The notes below the pieces were generated by a model. That model searched no databases, had not been told where the DNA came from, and worked only from the letters and a program-made list of their open reading frames with translations. 64,000 nucleotides of DNA. Source: Halomonas sp. CUBES01 (GTDB lineage: Bacteria > Pseudomonadota > Gammaproteobacteria > Pseudomonadales > Halomonadaceae). Positions 16,490 to 26,044 of the stretch are shown piece after piece (within the stretch, counting starts at the first letter, position 1; every line of letters starts with the position of its first letter). The stretch is taken from positions 124,001-188,000 of the forward strand of contig NZ_JAJLLW010000006.1 in assembly GCF_020991005.1 (NCBI RefSeq), given 5' to 3'. The translations under genes were made by a program, and so were the position numbers.

Positions 16490-16849
16490 GGAAGCCTCCT
16501 TACTCAGGCAGATCGTGTTATTAGCTAGATTAGCAAAGCTTTGCCATTTAGCGACACCGCCAGTATGTACCCATTTTGCCCCCATTGCCTTGCGGTTTTG
16601 TCGCATGTGCCACGCTGGCACAGTCTTTGTGTGCCAGCCGGGTGATCAGCGACGCATCGTGCTATAGATTAAGTGGTTGTTTTTGTTGTTATATTTAATT
16701 TTTCAAGCGTTGTTGGCCCAGTGCCTGCTTTACCCAGAGTGTATGGGGAGTCAATAACGTTTTCAGTCACTTGTCGTTAGTTATGTCACGGTCATCGGTA
16801 GTAAAGGGTAAATGGCGTCGCTGGTAAGGAGGGGTCACGAGTAAGTTAA
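16490..16849. other. Intergenic region between entericidin gene and sRNA candidate
   Basis: About 360 bp without a supportable gene on either strand. It is AT-richer than the surroundings (for example around 16670-16700) and should hold the divergent promoters for the entericidin gene and for the RNA candidate downstream. I did not find a clear GacA-type upstream box. Confidence 0.5.
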
Positions 16850-17038
16850 GCGTCAATGAGTCACGTAGGTCAGGAGAGTGTCTTCACGTTAAACGGACGG
16901 CAGGAAGCCATCGCATAACGAAAGGAGCCTTCAAGGGAATCGGCACTCTCCGCTTTAGCGCCGGGACGCGCTAAACATCATTACCATGGACGGTCACGAT
17001 GCGAATTGACCACTTTGTTTCGGCAAGGTGGTCTTTTT
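16850..17038 (+). ncRNA. Candidate small RNA with multiple GGA hairpins (CsrB/RsmZ-like?)
   Basis: An ORF-free segment ends in a good terminator with no plus-strand gene before it, which implies a small RNA. GGA triplets occur at 16873, 16895, 16903, 16924, 16936, 16964 and 16988. The clearest is a perfect 8-bp stem TTTAGCGC / GCGCTAAA (16954-16975) with CGGGAC in the loop. GGC-AGGAA-GCC (16899-16909) is another loop-borne GGA. GGAGAGTG (16873-16880) can pair over distance with CACTCTCC (16944-16951). Loop GGA motifs are how CsrA/RsmA-sequestering RNAs work, but the identity is inference and the 5' end is approximate. Confidence 0.5.
17008..17038 (+). terminator. Orphan Rho-independent terminator (sRNA end)
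   Basis: GACCACTTT / AAGGTGGTC pairs over 9 bp with one G-U, loop GTTTCGGC, followed by TTTTT. No protein gene precedes it on this strand. Confidence 0.8.
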
Positions 17039-17203
17039 GCGTCTGGGCCATACGCAATGCCAAAGCGTCAATATTGTCATCAGCCTGAGGTTTTGCATAA
17101 CATTTGTACAGTTTGGCCGCCTACTTTAGACTATCTCTATAAATGAGACAGTACAGCGCTCATAACAACACCCGCACTGCGGCATACTCAAAGGGATAAG
17201 CGT

Positions 17204-17335
17204 ATGACCATGGGACTGATGCTAAGCATGTTGGTGCTTTTTTCTGCCTTTTCTGCCGTGGGCGTGTACATGGCCGTCAAGACCACCCTCGCCACCCTGA
17301 ATGCTGATCCGGACGATCTGCCGCCGGAACGGTAA
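17204..17335 (+). CDS. Small membrane protein
   Basis: 43 residues: MTMGLMLSMLVLFSAFSAVGVYMAV forms one membrane segment, followed by KTTLATLNADPDDLPPER, a short acidic tail. AAAGGGA lies 7 bp before the ATG, and an AT-rich upstream region could hold its promoter. No family recognised; the good ribosome-binding site and coherent composition are the support. Confidence 0.5.
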   Translation: MTMGLMLSMLVLFSAFSAVGVYMAVKTTLATLNADPDDLPPER

Positions 17336-17379
17336 TCCCGCTTTGGGCGGCCTTGCTCACCATTTGCGTTGTGCCTGGC

Positions 17380-17919
17380 TCAGCCCATCAGGTATAGGCT
17401 CAGCAGCGCAAAGCCGTAGCCCATGACCGCCCCGGCGATCACGTCGCTCACGTAGTGCAGACCCAGGCCCACCCGCGATATGGCAATCAACACCGCCAGG
17501 GGTAACACCACCGGCAGCAGCCATGGGGTATGCGCGGCGACCAATACGCTGAACATGACGGCGTGCATGGTGTGCCCGCTGGGAAAGCTGTAGCGATCCC
17601 GGGCAGGCGCACTGCGCTGAATACCGCTGCGGTAGGTGATGAAGGGGCGCTCGCGGCACAGGCGGGTCTTGATCAGGCGGTAGATGGCGATCGCCACGCC
17701 GGCGGTCGCGGCGTACTGCATGAGGTGCCCTAGGCCTTCCGGCTGTAGCCAAGGCTGCGCCACGACCAGTAATACCCACACCGGCCAGTCACCCAGCGCG
17801 CTGGCAGTCTGCAGCGTCATCCGCCACGGGCGAAACAGCGTCAGCCGGGCGATGCGCTGGCAAAACTGCCATTCCAGCAGGTCAAGACGATCGAATACGA
17901 CAAGGGCGCGGGGTCGCAT
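17380..17919 (-). CDS. PAP2 superfamily phosphatase
   Basis: 179-residue membrane phosphatase with the three PAP2 motifs: KTRLCRERPF (K-x6-RP), FPSGHTMHA (PSGH) and SRVGLGLHYVSD (SR-x5-H-x3-D). Around five hydrophobic segments. Such enzymes dephosphorylate phosphatidic acid, phosphatidylglycerophosphate or undecaprenyl diphosphate. The ATG at 17919 follows GGAGG; its first 38 bp overlap the 3' end of the glycosyltransferase gene, so the pair is translationally coupled and may act on a common lipid. Confidence 0.88.
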   Translation of the reverse strand: MRPRALVVFDRLDLLEWQFCQRIARLTLFRPWRMTLQTASALGDWPVWVLLVVAQPWLQPEGLGHLMQYAATAGVAIAIYRLIKTRLCRERPFITYRSGIQRSAPARDRYSFPSGHTMHAVMFSVLVAAHTPWLLPVVLPLAVLIAISRVGLGLHYVSDVIAGAVMGYGFALLSLYLMG

Positions 17920-19045
17920 GATAAGCCTCCTGGGCTTGTTGAAGATGGTCAATAAACTGCTGGGCGATACCCGCCCAGCTCTGCTCGAGCGCTCTCAGGC
18001 GTGCCAGACGACTGTATTTGGCATAGTCCGCGGGGTGTTGGCATAGCGTGACCGCGGCCTGGCAAAACGCCGCCGGGTCGTCGACGGGCACGGTAATCCC
18101 GTTGTAACCGCTTTTAATCAGCTCGGCGCTGGCCGCGTGGTGGAAGGCGACCACGGCCAGCCCGCTCGCCATGGCTTCGTTGACCACGTTGCCCCAGGTT
18201 TCCGACAGCGAGGGGAAGATGAACAGGTCGGCACTGGCGTAATGCCGGGCGAGCGCCTCGGGGTCGATGAAGCCGGTAAAATGCGCATCCGGCAGCGCGC
18301 TTTCGAGCTGTGCCCGGGCGGGGCCATCGCCGACGATGACATGGGCCATGTCGGGGCGCACGTTGCGCATGGCGTGATAGGTTTCCTGGAGTAGCGCCAG
18401 GTTCTTCTCGGCGGCCAGCCGGCCCACATACAGCGCTACCGGTTGATGGTCGTTGACGCCCCAGGCGCGCCGCAGTGCCGGGTCGCGGTGGGCGGGGGAA
18501 AAGCCTTCGCCATCGATGCCCCGCGACATCACCTTGACGTCCTTGATGCCCTGCTGGCGAAGCTGCCTTGCCTGAAGGTGGGTGGGCACCAGCGTCAACG
18601 CGCAGCCGTTGTGAAAATAGCGCAGGTAGCGGCGGGTGGCGGCGGCGAGCCAGGGCACCCCGTAATCGTTGCAGTAGTGGTCAAAGTTGGTATGCCAGCC
18701 CGCTACCAGCGGAATGCCCAACCGCCGCGCGGCCTGGCGCGCCGACCAGCCCAGCGGGCCCTGGGTGGCCAGATAAATGATATCGGGGCGGTTGTCTTGC
18801 CAGAACGTGCGCAGGGTTGCCGGGCGGCAGAACCCCAGGTGCACCTCACGGTAGCCCGGCACCGACCAGGACGGCACCTGCAGCTCGGCCAGCGCCTGAG
18901 GTACCGGGGCCGGGCACGCCGGTTTGGGACGCACGACATCAATGTCGACCCGGTAATGCGCAAGCTCTCGGCTCAGCCGCCCCAAGGTGTGCGCGACGCC
19001 GTTGATTTCCGGTGCCCATGTTTCGCTGACGATGCAAAGCCGCAT
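17882..19045 (-). CDS. GT4-family glycosyltransferase
   Basis: 387 residues, GT-B fold: N-terminal acceptor domain RLCIVSETWAPEINGVAHTLGRLSREL (the G-G/N-GV loop), GWHTNFDHYCNDYG; C-terminal nucleotide-sugar domain VALYVGRLAAEKNLALL, VIVGDGPARAQLE, and the E-x7-E-type SETWGNVVNEAMASGLAVVAF. It resembles mannosyl- and sulfoquinovosyl-type transferases acting on lipid acceptors (MgtA/SqdX group). Coupled to the PAP2 phosphatase, which points to glycolipid metabolism. Sugar and acceptor are not deducible. Confidence 0.85.
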   Translation of the reverse strand: MRLCIVSETWAPEINGVAHTLGRLSRELAHYRVDIDVVRPKPACPAPVPQALAELQVPSWSVPGYREVHLGFCRPATLRTFWQDNRPDIIYLATQGPLGWSARQAARRLGIPLVAGWHTNFDHYCNDYGVPWLAAATRRYLRYFHNGCALTLVPTHLQARQLRQQGIKDVKVMSRGIDGEGFSPAHRDPALRRAWGVNDHQPVALYVGRLAAEKNLALLQETYHAMRNVRPDMAHVIVGDGPARAQLESALPDAHFTGFIDPEALARHYASADLFIFPSLSETWGNVVNEAMASGLAVVAFHHAASAELIKSGYNGITVPVDDPAAFCQAAVTLCQHPADYAKYSRLARLRALEQSWAGIAQQFIDHLQQAQEAYHATPRPCRIRSS

Positions 19046-19267
19046 GTGCCATTCGTCCTGTTAGTCATTTAGCCACAGCTTGCGCGCCCGGCATGACGCA
19101 GCCAAGACAGCCCGGTGAATAATCGATGACAGCGGCGCGGCTAACGGTGGCCAGGCGGTTTTCGTTGGCCGCTGACGGCGTGGGCGTTGACAGGCGAGGC
19201 GCCTACGGTTGCCGTGGTGATGTTACGATGCCCAGGCTATCTATGATCCAGTCACCAGGAGCAGAGC

Positions 19268-19933
19268 ATGAAATCGACGGTGTTGATTACCGGGGCCAAC
19301 CGGGGTGTCGGGCTGGCGCTTGCCGAGCACTACGCTGAGGCGGGCTATCGCGTTATCGGGGTCTGTCGGTCCTCTTCCGAGGCGCTGGCGCAGGTGGCCG
19401 ACCAGGTCATCGAGGGCATCGATGTTACCCAGCCGTCAGACGTCGAAAGGCTGGCCGACACGCTCAAGGGTCAGACGCTGGATCTGCTGATCAATAATGC
19501 CGGCCTGTTACGCGATGAGTCGCTTGGCGACATTGATTTCGACAGCATCCGCCAGCAGATGGAAATCAACGCCTACGCGCCTCTACGGGTGGCCGAGTCG
19601 CTGTTGCCGTTGCTCAAGCAGGGCAGCAAGATCGCCAATATCACCAGCCGCATGGGCTCCATCGCGGATAACGACTCGGGTGGCCGCTATGGGTACCGTG
19701 CGTCCAAGGCGGCGCTCAATGCGTTTGGCAAGTCGCTGGCGGTCGATGTCAAACCGCGCGGCATTGCCGTTGCGCAGATTCATCCCGGCTACGTACAAAC
19801 GCGCATGGTCAATTTTGGCGGGGTAATCAGCCCAACCGAGGCGGCGCAAGGCATCGCCGCCCGCATTGACGCGCTGACGCTCGATACCAGCGGCGGGTTC
19901 TGGCACAGCAATGGCGAGTCACTGCCCTGGTGA
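19268..19933 (+). CDS. SDR family oxidoreductase
   Basis: 221-residue classical short-chain dehydrogenase: cofactor motif TGANRGVG, NNAG, catalytic Ser in NITSRMGS, YGYRASK (Tyr-x3-Lys) and HPGYVQT. It is shorter than the usual 250 residues, as in the C-factor/carbonyl-reductase subgroup. GGAGCAG lies upstream of the ATG. Substrate unknown. It converges on the ugpC side. Confidence 0.88.
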   Translation: MKSTVLITGANRGVGLALAEHYAEAGYRVIGVCRSSSEALAQVADQVIEGIDVTQPSDVERLADTLKGQTLDLLINNAGLLRDESLGDIDFDSIRQQMEINAYAPLRVAESLLPLLKQGSKIANITSRMGSIADNDSGGRYGYRASKAALNAFGKSLAVDVKPRGIAVAQIHPGYVQTRMVNFGGVISPTEAAQGIAARIDALTLDTSGGFWHSNGESLPW

Positions 19934-20059
19934 GGGCGGTGGTCGGTGAGCGCGCGCCTGCTCGCGCCGGCGCTGCAGAAACAGCGCATTGCCGTTGGCC
20001 AGCTGCACCAGAAAGGCAACCTCGTCGTTGCTGAGCGGCTTGCGGGGAGTTGTCGTCAT
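19919..20059 (-). CDS. Small hypothetical protein downstream of ugpC
   Basis: 46 residues (MTTTPRKPLSNDEVAFLVQL ... RRREQARAHRPPP): a central amphipathic helix and a basic Pro-rich tail. It starts 10 bp after ugpC and is likely the last gene of the ugp transcript. Its 3' end overlaps the convergent SDR gene by 15 bp. Weak ribosome-binding site; no family recognised. Confidence 0.45.
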   Translation of the reverse strand: MTTTPRKPLSNDEVAFLVQLANGNALFLQRRREQARAHRPPPSPGQ

Positions 20060-20069
20060 GGTATCACCG

Positions 20070-21125
20070 TCAATCCTGTATCCGTTGGCCCGTGGTGCTG
20101 TTAAAAGGGTGTAGCGCGTGGCGAGGCACATAAATGCGTAAGGTGTCGCCCTCGGCTACCGGCGGCTGGCCGGATACTCGAATCACCGTGGGCTGGGCGC
20201 TGTCGGCGAGCGTTACGTACAGGTGGCTTTCGGCACCGGCGGCTTCAAACAGCGCAAGCGTCGAATCGAGTATCAGGTGAGGCGCGTGGGGCGGCGCCAG
20301 GTGCATGTCATCCGGGCGAATACCGACGGTATCAGTGCCCTCGGGTAGGTTATCCAGCGGCCCGTCGGCGCCCTGCGCTGTCAGGTAATCCACCGACAGC
20401 ATGTTCATGGCGGGGGAGCCGATAAACCCGGCGACGAACATGGTGGCGGGGCGGGCGTAGATCTCCATGGGCGTGCCCACCTGCTCGATCTGCCCGGCGT
20501 TCAGCACCACCAGGCGGTCACCCAGGGTCATGGCTTCCAGCTGGTCGTGGGTCACATACAGGCTGGTGGTTTTCAACCGCCGCTGTAGCTGCTTGATTTC
20601 CACACGCATCTGCACGCGCAGCTTGGCGTCCAGGTTAGAGAGTGGCTCGTCGAACAGGAACGCGGCGGGGTCGCGGACCAGGGCGCGGCCCATTGCCACC
20701 CGCTGGCGCTGGCCGCCGGATAGCTTGCGTGGTTTGCGATCCAGAAACGCCTCGATCTCGAGCATTTGGGCGGCAACCCGGACGCGTTTTTCTATGTCGT
20801 CTTTTTTAAAGCCCCGGTTCTTCAGGCCGTAGGCGAGGTTGTTGTACACCGTCATATGCGGGTAGAGCGCGTAGTTCTGAAACACCATGGCGATGTCGCG
20901 TTCGGCGGGTTCGAGCGTGTTCACCACTCGCTCGCCGATTTTGAGCGTGCCCTCGGTGATGGTTTCAAGCCCCGCCACCATGCGCAGCAGCGTGGATTTG
21001 CCGCAGCCGGAGGGCCCCACGAGCACTACAAATTCACCATCTTCGATGTGTAGGTCGATTCCTTTGACGGCGTGCGCATCGCCGCTATAGGTTTTCTTCA
21101 GCCCTTCCAGGGTAATGCTGGCCAT
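20070..21125 (-). CDS. ugpC: sn-glycerol-3-phosphate ABC transporter ATP-binding protein
   Basis: 351-residue ATPase of the MalK/UgpC (CUT1) type. Walker [10 protein letters not shown], signature [15 protein letters not shown], Walker [18 protein letters not shown], switch [11 protein letters not shown], and a C-terminal TOBE-like regulatory domain ([18 protein letters not shown]). Energises uptake of glycerol-3-phosphate and its diesters. Starts 1 bp after ugpE ends, in a ugpB-A-E-C operon under a Pho box. Confidence 0.94.
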   Translation of the reverse strand: MASITLEGLKKTYSGDAHAVKGIDLHIEDGEFVVLVGPSGCGKSTLLRMVAGLETITEGTLKIGERVVNTLEPAERDIAMVFQNYALYPHMTVYNNLAYGLKNRGFKKDDIEKRVRVAAQMLEIEAFLDRKPRKLSGGQRQRVAMGRALVRDPAAFLFDEPLSNLDAKLRVQMRVEIKQLQRRLKTTSLYVTHDQLEAMTLGDRLVVLNAGQIEQVGTPMEIYARPATMFVAGFIGSPAMNMLSVDYLTAQGADGPLDNLPEGTDTVGIRPDDMHLAPPHAPHLILDSTLALFEAAGAESHLYVTLADSAQPTVIRVSGQPPVAEGDTLRIYVPRHALHPFNSTTGQRIQD

Positions 21126-21126
21126 C

Positions 21127-21972
21127 TTACTTCTCCGTCTCGGTCAGGCCTTTCACAAACAGGCGTTGCATAAACAGGATGACTAACACCGGCGGCAGCG
21201 CGGCCATGACCACCGCCGCCATTATCAGGTGCCACTGGGGGTTCTCCTCCGAGGTCATGCGCTGAATACCCATGACGATGGTGGTGTAGTCGGGGTCGGT
21301 GGTAATCAGCAACGGCCAGAGGTACTGATTCCAGCCGTAGATAAACATGATCACGAACAGCGCGGCGATGTTGGTCACCGAGAGGGGCAGCAGGATGTCC
21401 TTGAAGAACGTCATTGGCCCGGCGCCGTCGACCCGGGCGGCCTCGAGCATTTCTTCGGGGACGGTCATGAAGAACTGGCGGAACAGGAAGGTCGCGGTGG
21501 CCGAGGCGATCAGCGGAATCGACAGGCCGGCGAAGCTGTTGAGCATGCTGAGATCGGCCACTACCTGATACGTCGGGATAATGCGCACTTCCACCGGCAG
21601 CATCAGCGTGACGAATATCAGCCAGAAGAAAAACATGCGGAAGCGGAAGCGGAAGTAGACGATGGCAAAGGCGGATAGCAGCGAAATAAACAGCTTGCCC
21701 ACGGTGATCGCCATGGCCATTACAAAGCTGTTCCAGAGCATCAGCGCGGCGGATGGAGAGTTGGTCGACGAAACGCCGGATAGCCACATTTGGGTATAGT
21801 TTTCGATCCCATGGCTGCCGGGTAGCAACGGCAGGGTGCCGCGCAGCAGCTCATCAGGTGCCTGGGTCGATGCCACAATGGCGATATAGACGGGGAAAAC
21901 CACCAGTGCCACGCCGATGATCAACACAGTATGGGCAAAGCCATTGGCCCAGGGTCGGTTTTCAACCATCAC
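21127..21972 (-). CDS. ugpE: sn-glycerol-3-phosphate ABC transporter permease
   Basis: 281-residue CUT1 permease with six membrane segments. Family stretches: [29 protein letters not shown], then the coupling (EAA) loop [26 protein letters not shown]. It closely resembles E. coli UgpE in length and layout. It begins 35 bp after ugpA. Confidence 0.93.
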   Translation of the reverse strand: MMVENRPWANGFAHTVLIIGVALVVFPVYIAIVASTQAPDELLRGTLPLLPGSHGIENYTQMWLSGVSSTNSPSAALMLWNSFVMAMAITVGKLFISLLSAFAIVYFRFRFRMFFFWLIFVTLMLPVEVRIIPTYQVVADLSMLNSFAGLSIPLIASATATFLFRQFFMTVPEEMLEAARVDGAGPMTFFKDILLPLSVTNIAALFVIMFIYGWNQYLWPLLITTDPDYTTIVMGIQRMTSEENPQWHLIMAAVVMAALPPVLVILFMQRLFVKGLTETEK

Positions 21973-22007
21973 AACACTCCATCAAGGCCGGATTCGCAGG
22001 CCGTCTG

Positions 22008-22892
22008 TTAATAATTAACGCGCCGCTCGATAAAGCGGAACTGAATCACGGTCAGCGCGACCACAATGACCATCAGAATCACCGACTGAGCGGCCGAAGA
22101 CCCCAGGTTCAGCCCCACGAAGCCGTCGGCATACACCTTATACACCAGGATGTTGGTGGCCTGTGCCGGTCCGCCTTCGGTGGTGGCGTGGATAATCCCA
22201 AAGGTGTCGAACATGGCGTACACCACGTTGACCACCATCAGGAAGAAGGTCGTGGGCGACAGCAGCGGGAAGACGATTGTCCAGAAGCGTTTGATGGGGC
22301 TGGCGCCATCAATGGCGGCCGCTTCAATCAGCGATTGTGGAATGGACTGCATCCCCGCCAGGAAGAACAGGAAGTTATAGGAGACCTGCTTCCAGGCGGC
22401 GGCTAGAATCACCAGCAGCATGGCGTCGCTGCCTGAATTGCGGTGGTTCCATTGGTAACCCACCATCTCCAGCATGTAAGGCACGATGCCGATGGAGGGG
22501 TTGAAGATGAACCACCATAAAACGCCCGCCAGGGCGGGCGCGATGGCGTAGGGCCAGACCAGCAGGGTGGTGTAGGTGCTGCGCGAACGAAGCATCCGGT
22601 TGACGGTGCTGGCCAGCAGCAGCGCTACCGACATGGACAACAGCGTGGTGCCCACGGCGAATACCACCGTCACCGACAGCGAATTAAGATAGCTGCCGTC
22701 GCGGAACAGGCGGGCAAAATTTTCGAGCCCTACAAACGTCGAGCGTAACCCAAAGGCATCTTCGCGCAGGAGTGATTGATACAGGGCCTGACCCGCCGGC
22801 CAGATAAAGAAAATCAGCGTGATGATCACCTGGGGGGCCAGCAGGGCGAAAGGCAGCCAACGCCCTGGAAAGGTCATGCGTTTTGTTTGCAT
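22008..22892 (-). CDS. ugpA: sn-glycerol-3-phosphate ABC transporter permease
   Basis: 294 residues, six membrane segments; partner of UgpE. N-terminal [35 protein letters not shown] and the coupling loop [26 protein letters not shown] are typical of UgpA/MalF-type subunits. It lies 71 bp downstream of ugpB. Confidence 0.93.
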   Translation of the reverse strand: MQTKRMTFPGRWLPFALLAPQVIITLIFFIWPAGQALYQSLLREDAFGLRSTFVGLENFARLFRDGSYLNSLSVTVVFAVGTTLLSMSVALLLASTVNRMLRSRSTYTTLLVWPYAIAPALAGVLWWFIFNPSIGIVPYMLEMVGYQWNHRNSGSDAMLLVILAAAWKQVSYNFLFFLAGMQSIPQSLIEAAAIDGASPIKRFWTIVFPLLSPTTFFLMVVNVVYAMFDTFGIIHATTEGGPAQATNILVYKVYADGFVGLNLGSSAAQSVILMVIVVALTVIQFRFIERRVNY

Positions 22893-22963
22893 GGCAAGCT
22901 CTTGAACACAGCCGAAACGAAAGCGCCGCCTACCCTTGGGTAAGCGGCGACGTCAGTGCCTGG

Positions 22964-24289
22964 TTACTGATTGGCGGCTTCGAAGTCCCGCAGCAGCGCA
23001 TTGCCGCGTTCCACGGCATCGTCCGCCGCTTCCTGGCCGGATTTATCGCCGGTCATCACGGCTTCCATCTCTTCGGAGATAATGTCGCGGATCTGCACGA
23101 AATTGCCAAAACGCAGGCCTTTGGAGTTTTCGGTCGGCGCGTTGAGGGTCATCTGCTCAAGCGAGATATCTGCTCCCGGGTTCTCTTCGTAATAGCCCTG
23201 CTCTTTACTCAGATCCCAGGCGGCCTGGGTGATGGGCAGGTAACCGGTTTGCTGGTGCCAGTCGGCTTGTACCTCGGGTTGGGAAAGGTACTCGAAGAAG
23301 GCCGCAACGGCTGCGTACTCTTCTTCGCTATGGCCTTGCAGTGCCCAAAGCGTCGCGCCACCGATAATCGAGTTCTGCGGGGCATCTTCCACGTCGGCGT
23401 AATAGGGCTGCATGCCAAAGCCGACGTCAAATTCTGAATTGGCGGCGACATCGGCGCGAGAGGCTGAAGAGCCAAAGAAAATCGCGCAGTCCTGGGAGTA
23501 GAACATTGGCTCGGAGTCCGGGCCGGTGCCTGGGCCAGCCCAGCGGAAGATGTCTTCTTCCTGCCAGTCGTGGAGGTTATCCCAGTGGCGGGCGACCAGT
23601 TCGTTGTTGAAGTTGAGCTCGGTCTCCATCCCGCCAAAGCCATTTTCCAGCGTGCCTAACGGCGAGTTATGCATGGCAGAGAAGTTTTCCAGCATTACCC
23701 AGCTGGGCCAGGAGGTGGTAAAGCCACAGCTGGCCGCACCAGCGTCGACGATCTGACGTGAAAAGTCGGCCACGTCTTGCCATGTTTGGGGGGGCTGTTC
23801 GGGATCCAGGCCCGCTTCTTCAAACATGTCCTGGTTGTAGTACATGATGGGCGTCGAGGAGTTGAACGGGAACGACAGCATATTGCCGTTGGTGTCGGTG
23901 TAGTAACCCACCACCGCAGGCAGGAAAACATCGTTATCGAAAGCGCGACCATGCGCTTCCATCAGCTCGTACACTGGGTAGATGGCGCCTTTGGCGTTCA
24001 TCATGGTCCCGGTGCCGACCTCAAACACCTGCAGAATATGCGGCTGCTCGTTGGCGCGGAAGGCGGCGATAGCGCCCGTCATCGCTTCGGTGTAGGTGCC
24101 ACGGTAGCTGGGGGTCACATGATAATCATCCTGGGACTCGTTAAAGTCCTGAGTCATCTCTTCAAGAATGTCGCCCAGTTGGCCGCCCATGGCGTGCCAC
24201 CAGCTAATCTCGGTTGTCGCCTGAGCAGACAGGCTAAGGCTGGCCGTCGCCACCCCTACGGCAAGCGCGTGCAGTGTAAAACGAGACAT
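22964..24289 (-). CDS. ugpB: sn-glycerol-3-phosphate-binding periplasmic protein
   Basis: 441 residues with a signal peptide (VGVATASLSLSAQA) then the solute-binding protein start TTEISWWHAMGGQLGDILEEM, diagnostic of UgpB; further conserved stretches include YTEAMTGAIAAFRANEQPHILQVFEVGTGTMM. Captures glycerol-3-phosphate in the periplasm. The ATG at 24289 follows GGAGC and gives the correct leader peptide; the open frame upstream is the promoter region with its Pho box. Confidence 0.95.
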   Translation of the reverse strand: MSRFTLHALAVGVATASLSLSAQATTEISWWHAMGGQLGDILEEMTQDFNESQDDYHVTPSYRGTYTEAMTGAIAAFRANEQPHILQVFEVGTGTMMNAKGAIYPVYELMEAHGRAFDNDVFLPAVVGYYTDTNGNMLSFPFNSSTPIMYYNQDMFEEAGLDPEQPPQTWQDVADFSRQIVDAGAASCGFTTSWPSWVMLENFSAMHNSPLGTLENGFGGMETELNFNNELVARHWDNLHDWQEEDIFRWAGPGTGPDSEPMFYSQDCAIFFGSSASRADVAANSEFDVGFGMQPYYADVEDAPQNSIIGGATLWALQGHSEEEYAAVAAFFEYLSQPEVQADWHQQTGYLPITQAAWDLSKEQGYYEENPGADISLEQMTLNAPTENSKGLRFGNFVQIRDIISEEMEAVMTGDKSGQEAADDAVERGNALLRDFEAANQ

Positions 24290-24392
24290 ACAGAAGCTCC
24301 TTTTGGGCCTGAAATGAGACAGGCAGTACCCTGCGTTTGTTAGGGTTTTTGGATACATGGTTGTCTGGATGCCTAGACTGTAGAAAGTGCAG

Positions 24393-24432
24393 ATGACGTT
24401 CAGGTGAACGCCAGATGAACTCCCCATGACAG
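24393..24432 (-). promoter_or_regulatory. Tandem Pho box upstream of ugpB
   Basis: On the minus strand four heptamers recur at exactly 11-bp spacing: CTGTCAT, AGTTCAT, CGTTCAC, ACGTCAT (plus-strand starts 24426, 24415, 24404, 24393). This is the arrangement of two adjacent PhoB sites. A TACAGT -10 candidate follows about 10 bp downstream, with the Pho box in the -35 position as in classical class II PhoB promoters. Confidence 0.85.
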
Positions 24433-24506
24433 CTTGCCGATGTAGGCGGCCGGTGGGCGGGGTGATAGTCTGGCAGACAAGATGGCCAATGACAGGAAGG
24501 GCAATA

Positions 24507-25685
24507 ATGAGCGACGCGGAGCGACTGTTAGCAAGGTTGGTGGCGTTTGATACCACCTCGAGCGAATCCAACCTGGCGCTGGTCCGCTATGTGGAAGACT
24601 ACCTGGCTTCCCATGGTGTTGAAGCCGAGCGGGTAATGAGCCCGTGTGGTCAAAAAGCCAACCTGATCGCCCGTATCGGTCCCGAGGCGCCGGGGGGCGT
24701 CATGCTGTCGGGGCACACCGATGTGGTGCCGGTGGCGGGGCAGCCCTGGTCGAGTGACCCTTTCACCCTGCGCGATGGCGGTGATGGCCGGTTATACGGG
24801 CGTGGCACCTGCGATATGAAAGGCTTTCTTGCCTGCGTTCTGGCCAACGTGCCCGAGTGGGTGAACGCGCCACTCAAGCAACCAGTTTATCTGGGGTTTT
24901 CCTACGATGAAGAAATCGGCTGTGTGGGCGCGCCGGATCTGATTCGGCGATTCTACGAGCATTACTCGACCACTGCGCATGTGATTGTCGGCGAGCCGAC
25001 CAGCATGCAGCCGGTCGTGGCGCAAAAGGGCGCGACCAACCTGCGCACCACCGTTACCGGACGCGAGGCCCACAGCAGCCAGGTCAATCAGGGCACCTCG
25101 GCGATTCACGTCGCGGCAAGACTGGTGACCTTTATCGAAGACACCATGGCCGCGCTGGTGGAAGAGGGCCGTGTCGATGAGGCCTTCAACGTGCCCCATA
25201 CCAGTCTGCACGTCGGTAAAATCAAAGGCGGTACGGCGATCAATATCATGGCCCGGGAGTGCCAGTTCGAGTGGGAAATTCGCCATTTGCCGACGGATAC
25301 GTTCGACGAGGTATATGCTCGCTATGAGGCGTTTTGCGCCCAGTTAAGCGATCAAATGCGGGCCAGAGGGAAGCATGTTGAGATCACGACCGAGGCGCTG
25401 AATGTGACAGTACCGGGGTTGGCGGATCGTGATAATGACCGCGTCCTACGCTTGGCGAAAGACCATTTGCCAGCAGGATGCTGCGACCACGCGGTGGCCT
25501 ATGCGACCGAGGCCGGGCAATTTCAGGGGCAGGGCTTGCAGACGATCATTTTGGGGCCAGGTAGCATTGCCCAGGCGCATCAACCGGATGAGTATGTTGA
25601 ACGCTGCCAGCTTGAGGAGTGCCTGGCGTTTTTAACCGCCATGAGCGTCGCGTTGGAACAGCCCGCAGAACGTCATGGGGAGTAA
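24507..25685 (+). CDS. argE: Acetylornithine deacetylase
   Basis: 392-residue M20-type zinc hydrolase that removes the acetyl group from N-acetylornithine in arginine synthesis. Metal-site motifs: LSGHTDVVPV, GRGTCDMKGFLA, catalytic Glu in YDEEIGCVG, VGEPTS, and the C-terminal ligand His in AQAHQPDEYV. Length and motifs fit ArgE better than DapE. The start at 24507 follows AGGAAGGG; the earlier frame covers the Pho-box region and is rejected. Divergent from ugpB. Confidence 0.9.
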   Translation: MSDAERLLARLVAFDTTSSESNLALVRYVEDYLASHGVEAERVMSPCGQKANLIARIGPEAPGGVMLSGHTDVVPVAGQPWSSDPFTLRDGGDGRLYGRGTCDMKGFLACVLANVPEWVNAPLKQPVYLGFSYDEEIGCVGAPDLIRRFYEHYSTTAHVIVGEPTSMQPVVAQKGATNLRTTVTGREAHSSQVNQGTSAIHVAARLVTFIEDTMAALVEEGRVDEAFNVPHTSLHVGKIKGGTAINIMARECQFEWEIRHLPTDTFDEVYARYEAFCAQLSDQMRARGKHVEITTEALNVTVPGLADRDNDRVLRLAKDHLPAGCCDHAVAYATEAGQFQGQGLQTIILGPGSIAQAHQPDEYVERCQLEECLAFLTAMSVALEQPAERHGE

Positions 25686-25690
25686 TGAGG

Positions 25691-25719
25691 GTCCCACCCC
25701 GCATCGCGCCGGGTGGGAC
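25691..25719. terminator. Hairpin between argE and the convergent gene
   Basis: GTCCCACCC / GGGTGGGAC, perfect 9-bp stem with an 11-base loop in the 47-bp convergent gap. No clear T-tract on either strand, so termination is likely but not certain. Confidence 0.5.
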
Positions 25720-25732
25720 GATCGTTACCTTG

Positions 25733-26044
25733 TCAATGCTGATGATCTTCTACATAGAGCTCAGCCTTGGCATGGCGCATTACATCTTCACAGGCTTGCT
25801 GCTGCGCAAGTTGCGTCAACAAGCGCTGGGTCACTTCAAAGCCTTTACCCAAGCAGGTATCGACTTCGTGTGCGCTGATCGTTGGCGTCACGCGATAATC
25901 AATTTTTATCGTGCGCCCGCCGCCTTCCAGCCGATCCGCGACCCCCCTGAGACGCCACGCGATTCTCTCTTTCCAGCTAGCTGATTCTTCCGCGCCTTCG
26001 TTTACGCTAAACGTGCACTGCCATTCCGGTTTGTAGACCTTCAT
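25733..26044 (-). CDS. Hypothetical protein
   Basis: 103 residues, soluble: a beta-rich start (MKVYKPEWQCTFSVNEGAEE), a basic helix (WKERIAWRLRGVADRLEG), then RTIKIDYRVTPTIS and a Gln-rich helix. I do not recognise a family. GGAGG lies 8 bp before the ATG at 26044, a good start. Isolated transcription unit. Confidence 0.65.
   Translation of the reverse strand: MKVYKPEWQCTFSVNEGAEESASWKERIAWRLRGVADRLEGGGRTIKIDYRVTPTISAHEVDTCLGKGFEVTQRLLTQLAQQQACEDVMRHAKAELYVEDHQH

Noticed and set aside
16690..16860. GacA upstream box (TGTAAG-N6-CTTACA) ahead of the sRNA candidate
   Set aside because: No convincing match found, so I do not claim Gac control of the RNA.
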